A DNA stretch of 64,000 nt, taken from assembly GCA_030690545.1 (NCBI GenBank), contig JAUYGN010000124.1, positions 1 through 64,000 of the forward strand. The letters are read 5' to 3'. Each line of letters opens with the position of its first letter. Positions within the stretch are counted from its first letter, which is position 1. Of the stretch, positions 18,207-24,707 are shown piece by piece. The notes beneath the pieces are model-generated. The model saw nothing but the letters and a program-made list of their open reading frames with translations, was not told the DNA's origin and searched no databases. The position numbers and the translations under genes are program-made. The DNA is from Solirubrobacteraceae bacterium (GTDB taxonomy: Bacteria > Actinomycetota > Thermoleophilia > Solirubrobacterales > Solirubrobacteraceae).

Positions 18207-20215
18207 GCGCTCATCAGGAAGTAGAAGGCGAGCGCGACGATGCCGACGACGATCAGCAGCGCGTAGTAGCGCAGGAAGCCGGTCTGGGCGGCGCGCACGG
18301 CCGAGGAGCCGGCGCGCACGACGCCGCTCGTGCCGCCGACGAGCAGGCCGTTGACGAAGATCCGCTCGAAGGTCTGGTGCGACCATGCGCCGAACCAGCG
18401 CACGGGCCGCACGACGAGCGCGTCGATCAGCTCGTCGAAGTACCACTTGTTGACGAACAGCGTGTGCAGCGGCGCCAGGCGCTCGCGCACGGTCACCGCG
18501 ATCTGCGGGTTCTTCACCCAGATGAGGTACGCGACGGCGATGCCGGCGACGCCGACGATCGCCCCGAGCACGAGGCCGAAGGCGATCAGCCCGTCACCGA
18601 GCTCGCGGTGATACAGCGCCGAGCCGGCGAACGTCGGATCGAGGAAGTCGTCGATCACGTGCACGACCTTGGGGATCTGCAGCACGCCGCCGACGATCGC
18701 CAGCAGCGCCAGCGCGCCCATCGCGATCTTCATCGTCGGCTCGCGCTCGGCGATGTGGTGCTCGGCGCCGGGGAAGCCGACCTCGGTGTCCTCGACCTCG
18801 CCGGTGGCGGGGTTCGTGTGCACCTCGGCGTGGTGCAGGTGGCCTTCCTCGAGCTCGCGCGCCTCGGGCACGGGCTCGCCGAAGAAGGTGCGGAAGATCA
18901 TCCGGAACGTGTAGATCCCGGTCATGAACGCGCCCGCGTAGCCGGCCACGTAGAGGATCCAGTACCAGCCGCCGCGATCGCCGATCAGCAGCAGGATCTC
19001 GTCCTTGGAGAAGAAGCCCGAGAACGGCGGCACGCCCGACAGCGCGAGGCCGCCGATCACCATGCAGCCGAACGTGAACGGCATCGCCTTCCTGAAGCCG
19101 CCCATCTTGTCGAGGTTCTGCTGGCCCGCCATCGCGGCGATCACCGAGCCGGCGGCCATGAACAGCAGCGCCTTGAAGAAGGCGTGCGTCATCAGGTGGA
19201 AGAGGCCGGCGGCGTAGGCGCCCGCGCTGACGGCCATCACCATGTAGCCGATCTGCGACATCGTCGAGTAGGCGATGACGCGCTTGAGGTCGGTCACCGC
19301 GATCGCGATCGTGGCGGCGATCAGCAGCGTCAGGCAGCCGACGATCGCGCCGACGTCGGCGGCTGTCGGGGCCAGCTCGAAGAGCGGGTGCATGCGCGCG
19401 ATCAGGTAGACGCCGGCGGTGACCATCGTCGCTGCGTGGATCAGCGAGCTGACCGGCGTCGGGCCCTCCATCGCGTCGGGCAGCCAGGTGTGCAGCGGGA
19501 CCTGCGCGGACTTCGCGAAGGCGCCGACGAGCAGCAGGATGCAGCCGGCCGTGAGGTCGCCGTCGCCGGGCTCGAAGGTCTCCCTGGCGTTCTCGAAGCT
19601 CTGCAGGAAGTCCAGCGTGCCGACGTGCTTGAAGATGAAGAACGTGCCGAGCACGAGGCCGACGTCGCCGAGCACGTTGATGACGAAGGCCTTGATGCCG
19701 GCGCTCGTCGCGGTCGTGCGGCGGTACCAGAAGCTGATCAGCAGGTAGGAGGCCGCGCCGACGAACGCCCAGCCGATGATCAGCACGAGGAAGTTGCCCG
19801 CCAGGACGAGCAGCAGCATCGAGAAGACGAAGAAGTTCAGGTACGCGAAGAAGCGCACGTAGCCCTGGTCGGAGGCCATGTAGCTGATCGAGTACAGGTG
19901 GATCAGCGTCGACACGCCCGAGACGACGAGGATCATGAAGACCGACAGCGGGTCGACGAGCAGCGACAGCTGGGCGTCGATGCCGACGGTGTTCGCGTAG
20001 TCCCAGGCGACGGCGACGACCTGCTGCTCGTCGGCCTCGCGGCCGGTCAGCGTGACGAGCGTCGCGATCGCCGCGGCGAACGACCCGGCGAGCGCGCCGG
20101 TCGCCAGGTAGCCGGCGCCGCGGCCCGGCAGCCGGCGGCCGACGAGCGCGACGGCGATGCAGCCGGCCAGCGGCAGCAGCAGCGTCAGCCAGGCGAAGAG
20201 CTTCAGCGACGTCAT
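18203..20215 (-). CDS. nuoL: NADH-quinone oxidoreductase subunit L
   Basis: A 670-residue subunit at the far end of the complex I membrane arm. The N-terminal module shows DPLSVFMILVVSGVSTLIHLYS, then GWAFVGAASYLLISFWY (NuoL-specific), AKSAQVPLHTWLPDAMEGPTP (channel) and AYSTMSQIGYMVMA. The C-terminal third contains a His/Glu-rich loop (EEGHLHHAEVHTN) and the long lateral helix region before the final transmembrane helix. ATG 20215 overlaps the nuoK stop. The His-rich loop is a mild oddity that could bind a metal, though similar loops occur in other actinobacterial NuoL proteins. Confidence 0.96.
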   Translation of the reverse strand: MTSLKLFAWLTLLLPLAGCIAVALVGRRLPGRGAGYLATGALAGSFAAAIATLVTLTGREADEQQVVAVAWDYANTVGIDAQLSLLVDPLSVFMILVVSGVSTLIHLYSISYMASDQGYVRFFAYLNFFVFSMLLLVLAGNFLVLIIGWAFVGAASYLLISFWYRRTTATSAGIKAFVINVLGDVGLVLGTFFIFKHVGTLDFLQSFENARETFEPGDGDLTAGCILLLVGAFAKSAQVPLHTWLPDAMEGPTPVSSLIHAATMVTAGVYLIARMHPLFELAPTAADVGAIVGCLTLLIAATIAIAVTDLKRVIAYSTMSQIGYMVMAVSAGAYAAGLFHLMTHAFFKALLFMAAGSVIAAMAGQQNLDKMGGFRKAMPFTFGCMVIGGLALSGVPPFSGFFSKDEILLLIGDRGGWYWILYVAGYAGAFMTGIYTFRMIFRTFFGEPVPEARELEEGHLHHAEVHTNPATGEVEDTEVGFPGAEHHIAEREPTMKIAMGALALLAIVGGVLQIPKVVHVIDDFLDPTFAGSALYHRELGDGLIAFGLVLGAIVGVAGIAVAYLIWVKNPQIAVTVRERLAPLHTLFVNKWYFDELIDALVVRPVRWFGAWSHQTFERIFVNGLLVGGTSGVVRAGSSAVRAAQTGFLRYYALLIVVGIVALAFYFLMSA

Positions 20216-20511
20216 CCGCGCAGCTCCTGCATCTCGTCGACGTCGATCGGCAGCTTGCGGCGGCGCATCGCGACGATCAGGCCGAGCCCGATCGTCACCT
20301 CGCAGGCCGCGACGACCATCACGATGAGGGCGAAGATCTGGCCCTCCATGTTGCCGTGCATGCGCGCGAACGCGATCAGCGCGAGGTTCGCGGCGTTGAG
20401 CATCAGCTCGAGGCAGAGCAGGATGACGAGCGGGCTGCGGCGCGTGAGCACGCCGAAGGCACCGATCGAGAAGATCAGCGCGGAGATCGCGAGAAACCAG
20501 CCGATGTCCAT
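20212..20511 (-). CDS. nuoK: NADH-quinone oxidoreductase subunit K
   Basis: A 99-residue, three-helix complex I subunit, the usual length for NuoK. The second helix has VILLCLELMLNAANLALIAF with the conserved membrane Glu used in the proton path, and the third has FALIVMVVAACEVTIGLGLIV with the second conserved Glu. Homologous to MrpC. Start ATG 20511 directly abuts the stop of nuoJ, and its own TGA overlaps the nuoL ATG. Confidence 0.96.
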   Translation of the reverse strand: MDIGWFLAISALIFSIGAFGVLTRRSPLVILLCLELMLNAANLALIAFARMHGNMEGQIFALIVMVVAACEVTIGLGLIVAMRRRKLPIDVDEMQELRG

Positions 20512-21285
20512 CTAGCGCTGGTCCTCCGGCGTCGCCGGGTCGTCGGCGGATGTGGGTTCGCCGGCGGGTGCCGGCTCGGTCGTGGGTGTGGGGTCGTCGG
20601 CGGGTGCGGGTGCGGGGTCGTCGGCGGGTGCGGGGTCGTCGGCGGGTGCGGACTCGGCGGCGCCGGCCTTCTTCGGCAGCGAGTGCGGTCCGCCGACGGC
20701 CTCGGCCATCGTGCCGGTGTAGGACGAGCGCAGGATGTCCATCGCGCTGTAGCGCTCCTGCTCCTCGGCGGCGCTGAGGCCGCCGCGGCGGCGCGCCAGC
20801 ACGACCGCGCCGACGACGGCGATCAGCAGCAGGAAGGACGCCAGCTCGAACACCAGCAGGTACTTCGTCAGCAGCAGCGTGCCGATCTCGGCGGGGCTGC
20901 CGAAGCTCGCCGCGACCGCCGCGCCGGGGCTGTCGACCAGCTGCAGGCCCGAGCCGAGCGTCGCGATGCTCAGCTCGATGAACAGCGCGACGCCGAACAG
21001 CACGGAGATGACCTTCAGCCCACGGCCCGCGCGCGGGCCGAGCGGTTCGTCCTGACCACCGATGTAGGCGACGACGAACACGTAGAGGACCATCACCGCG
21101 CCGGCGTAGACGACGACCTGGGCCGCGGCGACGAACTCCGCGCGCAGCAGGAGAAACAGCGCCGCGAGGCACAGCAGGTGCGAGACCAGCGCCAGGACGG
21201 AGTAGAACGGGTTGCGCAACGCCACAACTCCGATCGCCCCCGCCACGGCCCCGATCCCGGCCACGAAGAACAGCACCTCTCCCAT
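20512..21285 (-). CDS. nuoJ: NADH-quinone oxidoreductase subunit J with a repetitive C-terminal tail
   Basis: A 257-residue complex I subunit with the usual five helices in the first 165 residues, including NPFYSVLALVSHLLCLAALF and VVYAGAVMVLYVFVVAYIGG, whose pi-bulge helix is central to coupling in complex I. Beyond the last helix the protein runs on for about 90 residues, ending in a Pro-Ala-Asp repeat (PADDPAPADDPAPAPADD) encoded by 18-bp DNA repeats at 20591-20650. No ribosome-binding site precedes ATG 21285. Unlike a normal operon, nuoJ does not follow nuoI directly: a 1.8-kb plus-strand insert separates them. Confidence 0.93.
   Translation of the reverse strand: MGEVLFFVAGIGAVAGAIGVVALRNPFYSVLALVSHLLCLAALFLLLRAEFVAAAQVVVYAGAVMVLYVFVVAYIGGQDEPLGPRAGRGLKVISVLFGVALFIELSIATLGSGLQLVDSPGAAVAASFGSPAEIGTLLLTKYLLVFELASFLLLIAVVGAVVLARRRGGLSAAEEQERYSAMDILRSSYTGTMAEAVGGPHSLPKKAGAAESAPADDPAPADDPAPAPADDPTPTTEPAPAGEPTSADDPATPEDQR
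20591..20650. repeat. 18-bp repeats in the 3' end of nuoJ
   Basis: Three exact copies of GGGTCGTCGGCGGGTGCG (plus strand) lie at 20591-20608, 20615-20632 and 20633-20650; the last two are contiguous and the first is six bases away. Read on the minus strand they encode the PADDPA-type repeats of the NuoJ tail. Slippage at this site would change tail length in steps of six residues without breaking the frame. Confidence 0.85.
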
Positions 21286-21294
21286 GAAGCGCGC

Positions 21295-21300
21295 AATCTA
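21295..21300 (-). promoter_or_regulatory. Candidate -10 box for nuoJ
   Basis: TAGATT on the minus strand lies nine bases before the nuoJ ATG, in a short AT-richer patch, with a weak TTGATC thirteen bases further upstream. If it is a -10 box, the transcript would be leaderless or nearly so, which fits the lack of a ribosome-binding site. nuoJ-N needs a promoter here, or read-through across the plus-strand insert. Confidence 0.3.
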
Positions 21301-21363
21301 TCTGCCTGGGCGCGATCAAGAACCCTGACGCGCCTTCGCGCGGTCGGCGGTACGCGTGCGGCG

Positions 21364-21416
21364 CGGTCGAGTGGCGTCCGAGGGTGCCTCACGACATGCT
21401 CGTCGCCACTCGACCG
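21364..21416. repeat. Perfect 13-bp inverted repeat upstream of nuoJ
   Basis: CGGTCGAGTGGCG at 21364-21376 is repeated exactly in inverted orientation at 21404-21416, with a 27-base spacer. It sits between the divergent nuoJ and the unknown plus-strand gene. No T-run follows, so it is not a classical terminator; it may be an operator, an RNA hairpin in a 5' leader, or an end of the inserted segment. Confidence 0.6.
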
Positions 21417-21464
21417 ATCGGGCGTCGCCCACGACGGGCTTCGCGGTCGCTTGGGTAGCGTCGT

Positions 21465-22055
21465 GTGATGGGCCGCGAGTCGGCGAGCTACTACCTGACG
21501 TTCCCGTCCGAGCAGGAGGAGGCGGTCGTTCTCGCGCTGCGCGAGGGCGGTGCCGAGCCGGCGGGCTCGGGCCACACCTGGATCGAGCTGCGCCTGCGCG
21601 ACGAGCATCGCTACTGGATCGACCTGCGCGTGCACCGCGCGCCCCGGCCGCTGCTGGAGATCCGCATCGCCCTGACGAACGACGAGTGGTCGATCCGCGC
21701 GCCGCTGGAGGCCGCCTTCACCGCGCTGCCGGCGGCCGGCGCCGCGTGCCCGCTGCGCAACGAGGACGACGAGGAGCTCGGCGCGCCCGCCCGGGCCGGC
21801 TGGTCGCTGCGCCTGGAGGAGGACTACGGCCGCCGACGCGCCGAGTTCGTCCGCCGGATCGGCGACGTCACCGCCCCGATCTCCGCCGACCACGTCTACC
21901 TGTACATCCATCAGACGCGCACGAGGCGCGACGACGAAGCCGAGCTCGCCTGGCAGCGCGAGCGCGAGATCAGCCGGATCGAGGAGATGTGGGACGGCAA
22001 GCCCGAGCCCGAGCTGCCGCCCGACCATCCGGAGCGGCTGCCGGAGGTCGAGTGA
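21465..22055 (+). CDS. Unknown cytoplasmic protein
   Basis: A 196-residue acidic protein starting GTG-ATG at 21465/21468. It has no signal peptide or membrane helix. The first 90 residues alternate strand-like and charged stretches (SYYLTFPSEQEEAVVLALREGG, then WIELRLRDEHRYWIDLRVHRAP), and the C-terminal part is a charged helix (DDEAELAWQREREISRIEEMWDG) with a Pro/Glu tail. I do not recognise a family. Codon use is like the rest of the window. It is the first gene of the plus-strand insert between nuoI and nuoJ. Confidence 0.65.
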   Translation: MMGRESASYYLTFPSEQEEAVVLALREGGAEPAGSGHTWIELRLRDEHRYWIDLRVHRAPRPLLEIRIALTNDEWSIRAPLEAAFTALPAAGAACPLRNEDDEELGAPARAGWSLRLEEDYGRRRAEFVRRIGDVTAPISADHVYLYIHQTRTRRDDEAELAWQREREISRIEEMWDGKPEPELPPDHPERLPEVE

Positions 22056-22098
22056 GCACGACCTGGCCGATCGGTCCAGCGGGCGGTCATGCCGGGAC

Positions 22099-22377
22099 GT
22101 GCCCTACCTCGGATGCTTCGAAATCGGCGAAAGATCGGGCGCCACGCCCACCTTCGTTTCCGTCTTCAACGACCTCGACAACTCGCAGACGACCTACACC
22201 GTCGACACGGCGCCGATGGTGCAAGCGCTCTCGCTCGGCTACCTCCGCGCGATGAAGTCCGGCAACACGATCGGCCGTGTAGCGGGTGCGGGGGTAGACG
22301 CCGTTCGACCGTCCAGAGGGCAGGCGAACCCCGCGGCAGCCGCCCCGCGATCGACCTGTGCACCACAGAATCTGTGA
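22099..22377 (+). pseudogene. Possible gene remnant or small unknown ORF
   Basis: A frame from GTG 22099 encodes 92 residues. Codons from about 22100 to 22290 end in G or C nearly always and give a protein-like sequence (ATPTFVSVFNDLDNS, APMVQALSLGYLRAMKSG). After that the product becomes Ala/Pro/Arg-rich and runs into the VapBC operator. This looks like the middle of a former larger gene that has lost both ends. No ribosome-binding site is seen. It could also be a genuine small gene; I do not recognise a family. Confidence 0.35.
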
Positions 22378-22387
22378 TCCTGTGGTG
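22361..22387. promoter_or_regulatory. vapBC operator (inverted repeat)
   Basis: CACCACAG at 22361-22368 and CTGTGGTG at 22380-22387 form a perfect 8-bp inverted repeat with an 11-base spacer, and a smaller ACAGA/TCTGT pair lies inside it. It ends 12 bases before the antitoxin ATG, exactly where a ribbon-helix-helix antitoxin would bind to repress its own operon. Confidence 0.65.
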
Positions 22388-22399
22388 TATCGTTGCGTG

Positions 22400-22639
22400 A
22401 TGCGCAACATCACCGTCTCGGTCCCCGACCTCGTCTATCGCGCCGCTCGGGTGCACGCGGCCAAGGAGGGGAGCTCCGTCAGCGCGCTCGTCGGCGAGTA
22501 TCTCGCCTCGCTGGCGGATCGCGACGAGGAGTTCGCTCGTCTCGAGGCGTTGCAGCGGCAGATCCAGGAGGAGATCGGCCGGTTCAGCGCCGGCGATCGC
22601 CTCGATCGCGACGAGCTGCATGAGCGCGCGGTTCGTTGA
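22400..22639 (+). CDS. vapB: Ribbon-helix-helix antitoxin, VapB type
   Basis: A 79-residue protein. The N-terminal strand RNITVSVPDLVYRAARVHAA and following helix SVSALVGEYLASLAD form a ribbon-helix-helix DNA-binding unit; the C-terminal half (EEFARLEALQRQIQEEIG) is a charged helix that would wrap the toxin. ATG 22400 is chosen because an operator-like inverted repeat lies just upstream and an earlier ATG at 22358 would place that operator inside the gene. The gene overlaps vapC by 20 bases, the usual coupling of such pairs. Confidence 0.82.
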   Translation: MRNITVSVPDLVYRAARVHAAKEGSSVSALVGEYLASLADRDEEFARLEALQRQIQEEIGRFSAGDRLDRDELHERAVR

Positions 22640-23039
22640 CACGAACGTCCTGCTGTACGCCGTCTCGCGCGACGCCGCAGAGCGCGGCAAGGCCGAGACG
22701 GCGAACGCGATCCTCGGCGCGGGCGATCTCGCTCTGTCCGTCCAGGTCCTGCAGGAGTTCTACGTGCAGGCCACGCGCGCGAGTCGGCCGGACCGCGTCA
22801 CCCACGACCAGGCGGCGCGGCTCGTCGAGTCGTTCCGAAGGTTCCCCATCGTCGACCTCACCCCCGGGCTCGTCGTCGCGGCGATCGCGACGCGCGAGCG
22901 CTTTCGGCTGTCGTACTGGGATGCCGCGATCCTCGAAGCGGCGCGTGCCGGCAGTTGCGATGTCGTGCTCAGCGAGGATCTCGGCGATGGCCAGGACTAC
23001 GGCGGGGTGCGCGTCGCGAACCCGTTTCGCGACCGCTGA
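22620..23039 (+). CDS. vapC: PIN-domain ribonuclease toxin, VapC type
   Basis: A 139-residue PIN domain. The four acidic metal ligands are present: Asp7 (FVDTNVLLY), Glu46 (VLQEFYVQ), Asp101 (SYWDAAILEA) and Asp120 (VLSEDLGDG). VapC toxins cleave tRNA or rRNA when the antitoxin is degraded. All catalytic residues are intact, so the toxin is probably functional. It ends 29 bases before the convergent stop of nuoI; the pair has landed between two blocks of an essential-type respiratory operon. Confidence 0.88.
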   Translation: MSARFVDTNVLLYAVSRDAAERGKAETANAILGAGDLALSVQVLQEFYVQATRASRPDRVTHDQAARLVESFRRFPIVDLTPGLVVAAIATRERFRLSYWDAAILEAARAGSCDVVLSEDLGDGQDYGGVRVANPFRDR

Positions 23040-23068
23040 GCGAGCGACCGGACCCGCTGCCCGAAGTG

Positions 23069-23602
23069 CTACTCGCCCTCGCCGCGCAGCGGCGTGCGCT
23101 CGAGCGGCTCGTCGAGCAGCATCTCCTTCGTGAAGATCAGGTCGGTGCGGTTGTAGGCCGACATCTCGTAGTCGTGGCCCATCGTGATCGCGTCGAACGG
23201 GCAGGCGACCTCGCAGTAGCCGCAGAAGATGCAGCGCGCGAGGTTGATCTCGTAGACGGCGGCGTAGCGCTCGCCGGCGGAGACGCGGTTCTCGGGCGTG
23301 TTCTCGGCCGCCACGACGCGGATGCAGTCGGCCGGGCAGGCGGCCGCGCACAGCGAGCAGCCGACGCACTTCTCCAGGCCGGTGTCCTCGAAGCGGTGCA
23401 GGCGGTGGCGGCCGCGGAAGCGCGGGTAGACCGGCACCTTCTCCTCCGGGTAGGAGATCGTCTTCGGACCCTCGACGAGGCGCGACATCGTCGTCTTCAG
23501 GCCGCGCAGCGTCTCGCCGAACGCGCGGTACGTGCCGCCGGCGGCGCCGGGCGGCGACGCGCGCTGCACGACGAGCATCTCGTCGCCGGGAGTCCAGCTC
23601 AT
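23069..23602 (-). CDS. nuoI: NADH-quinone oxidoreductase subunit I
   Basis: A 177-residue ferredoxin-like subunit that holds the N6a and N6b [4Fe-4S] clusters of complex I. The two motifs are CVGCSLCAAACP around residue 75 and CIFCGYCEVACP around 117. The N-terminal segment (LRGLKTTMSRLVEGPKTISYPEE) is the membrane-lying helix typical of NuoI. ATG 23602 follows nuoH by 79 bases, the widest gap in the nuoA-I block. It is the last gene of that block because a plus-strand insert replaces the expected nuoJ. Confidence 0.97.
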   Translation of the reverse strand: MSWTPGDEMLVVQRASPPGAAGGTYRAFGETLRGLKTTMSRLVEGPKTISYPEEKVPVYPRFRGRHRLHRFEDTGLEKCVGCSLCAAACPADCIRVVAAENTPENRVSAGERYAAVYEINLARCIFCGYCEVACPFDAITMGHDYEMSAYNRTDLIFTKEMLLDEPLERTPLRGEGE

Positions 23603-23681
23603 CGCGGGAACCTGCCTTCCGATCGCACGACGAAGACCCTAGTGGGTCGTCCGCTGGCGACGAGATGATCGCGAGCCGTCC

Positions 23682-24707
23682 TCACAGCGCCACCACGAGG
23701 ACCGCGGTCACCAGGGCGTTCAGCGTAGCCAGCGGCAGCAGGACCTTCCAGCCGAAGCTCATCAGCTGGTCGTAGCGCAGCCGCGGCAGCGTCGCGCGGA
23801 TCCAGACGAACAGGAACACGAACGCGAAGATCTTGCCCAGCACGACGAACGGGTCGACCCAGCCGGGCGGGTCGATGAACGGCAGCTGCCAGCCGCCGAG
23901 GAAGATCGTGACCGCGATCCCCGAGACGACGATGATGTTCACGTACTCGGCGAAGAAGAACGCCGCGAAGCGCGAGCCGCCGTACTCGGTGTTGTAGCCG
24001 GCGACGAGCTCGGCGTCGGCCTCGGGCAGGTCGAACGGCACGCGGTTGGTCTCCGCGAACGCGGCGATCACGAAGATCGCGAAGCCGACGAACTGCGGCA
24101 CGGCGTACCACAGGCCCTCCTGCGCCGCGACGATCTCCGTCAGCGACAGCGTGCCGGCCATCATCAGCACGCCGACGAGCGACAGCCCCATCGCGACCTC
24201 GTAGGAGATCAGTTGCGCGGCGGCGCGCATCGAGCCCAGGAACGAGTACTTCGATCCGCTCGCCCAGCCGCCGAGCATCAGCCCGTAGAAGGCGATCGCG
24301 CCGAACGCGAAGACGTACAGGACTCCGATCCCGACGTCCAGGCCATACAGCCCGACGTCCTGGCCGAAGATGTTGGCGACGTCGCCGAACGGGATGATCG
24401 CGAACGCCGCGAGCGCCGTCAGCAGCGAGATGACCGGCGCCAGCGCGTAGAGGAAGCCGATCGACGTCGAGGGCCGGAACGGCTCCTTCGTCGCGAGCTT
24501 GACGATGTCGGCGAGCGGCTGGGCCATGCCGAACGGGCCGACGCGGTTGGGACCGTAGCGGTGCTGGAAGCGGCCCAGCAGCTTGCGCTCGGCGAGCAGC
24601 ACGACGGGCACGATCTGCACCGCGATCGCGAACAGCACGACCGACTTGAGGATCTGGATGTACCACGGCTCGGTATAGCCGACGACGGCCAGGACGCCGC
24701 CGCTCAC
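23682..24707 (-). CDS. nuoH: NADH-quinone oxidoreductase subunit H
   Basis: A 341-residue, eight-helix subunit that forms much of the quinone chamber at the junction of the two arms of complex I. Highly conserved segments include LLAERKLLGRFQHRYGPNRVGPFGMAQPLAD (split: AERKLLGRFQHRYGPNRVGP), AAAQLISYEVAMGLSLVGV and AETNRVPFDLPEADAELVAG with the acidic loop. It starts with GTG 24707 overlapping the nuoG stop (GTGA). Confidence 0.97.
   Translation of the reverse strand: MSGGVLAVVGYTEPWYIQILKSVVLFAIAVQIVPVVLLAERKLLGRFQHRYGPNRVGPFGMAQPLADIVKLATKEPFRPSTSIGFLYALAPVISLLTALAAFAIIPFGDVANIFGQDVGLYGLDVGIGVLYVFAFGAIAFYGLMLGGWASGSKYSFLGSMRAAAQLISYEVAMGLSLVGVLMMAGTLSLTEIVAAQEGLWYAVPQFVGFAIFVIAAFAETNRVPFDLPEADAELVAGYNTEYGGSRFAAFFFAEYVNIIVVSGIAVTIFLGGWQLPFIDPPGWVDPFVVLGKIFAFVFLFVWIRATLPRLRYDQLMSFGWKVLLPLATLNALVTAVLVVAL

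Noticed and set aside
22099-22377. Third component of the VapBC system
   Set aside because: The fragment ends in the operator and shows no toxin, antitoxin or protease motif; a decayed gene is simpler.
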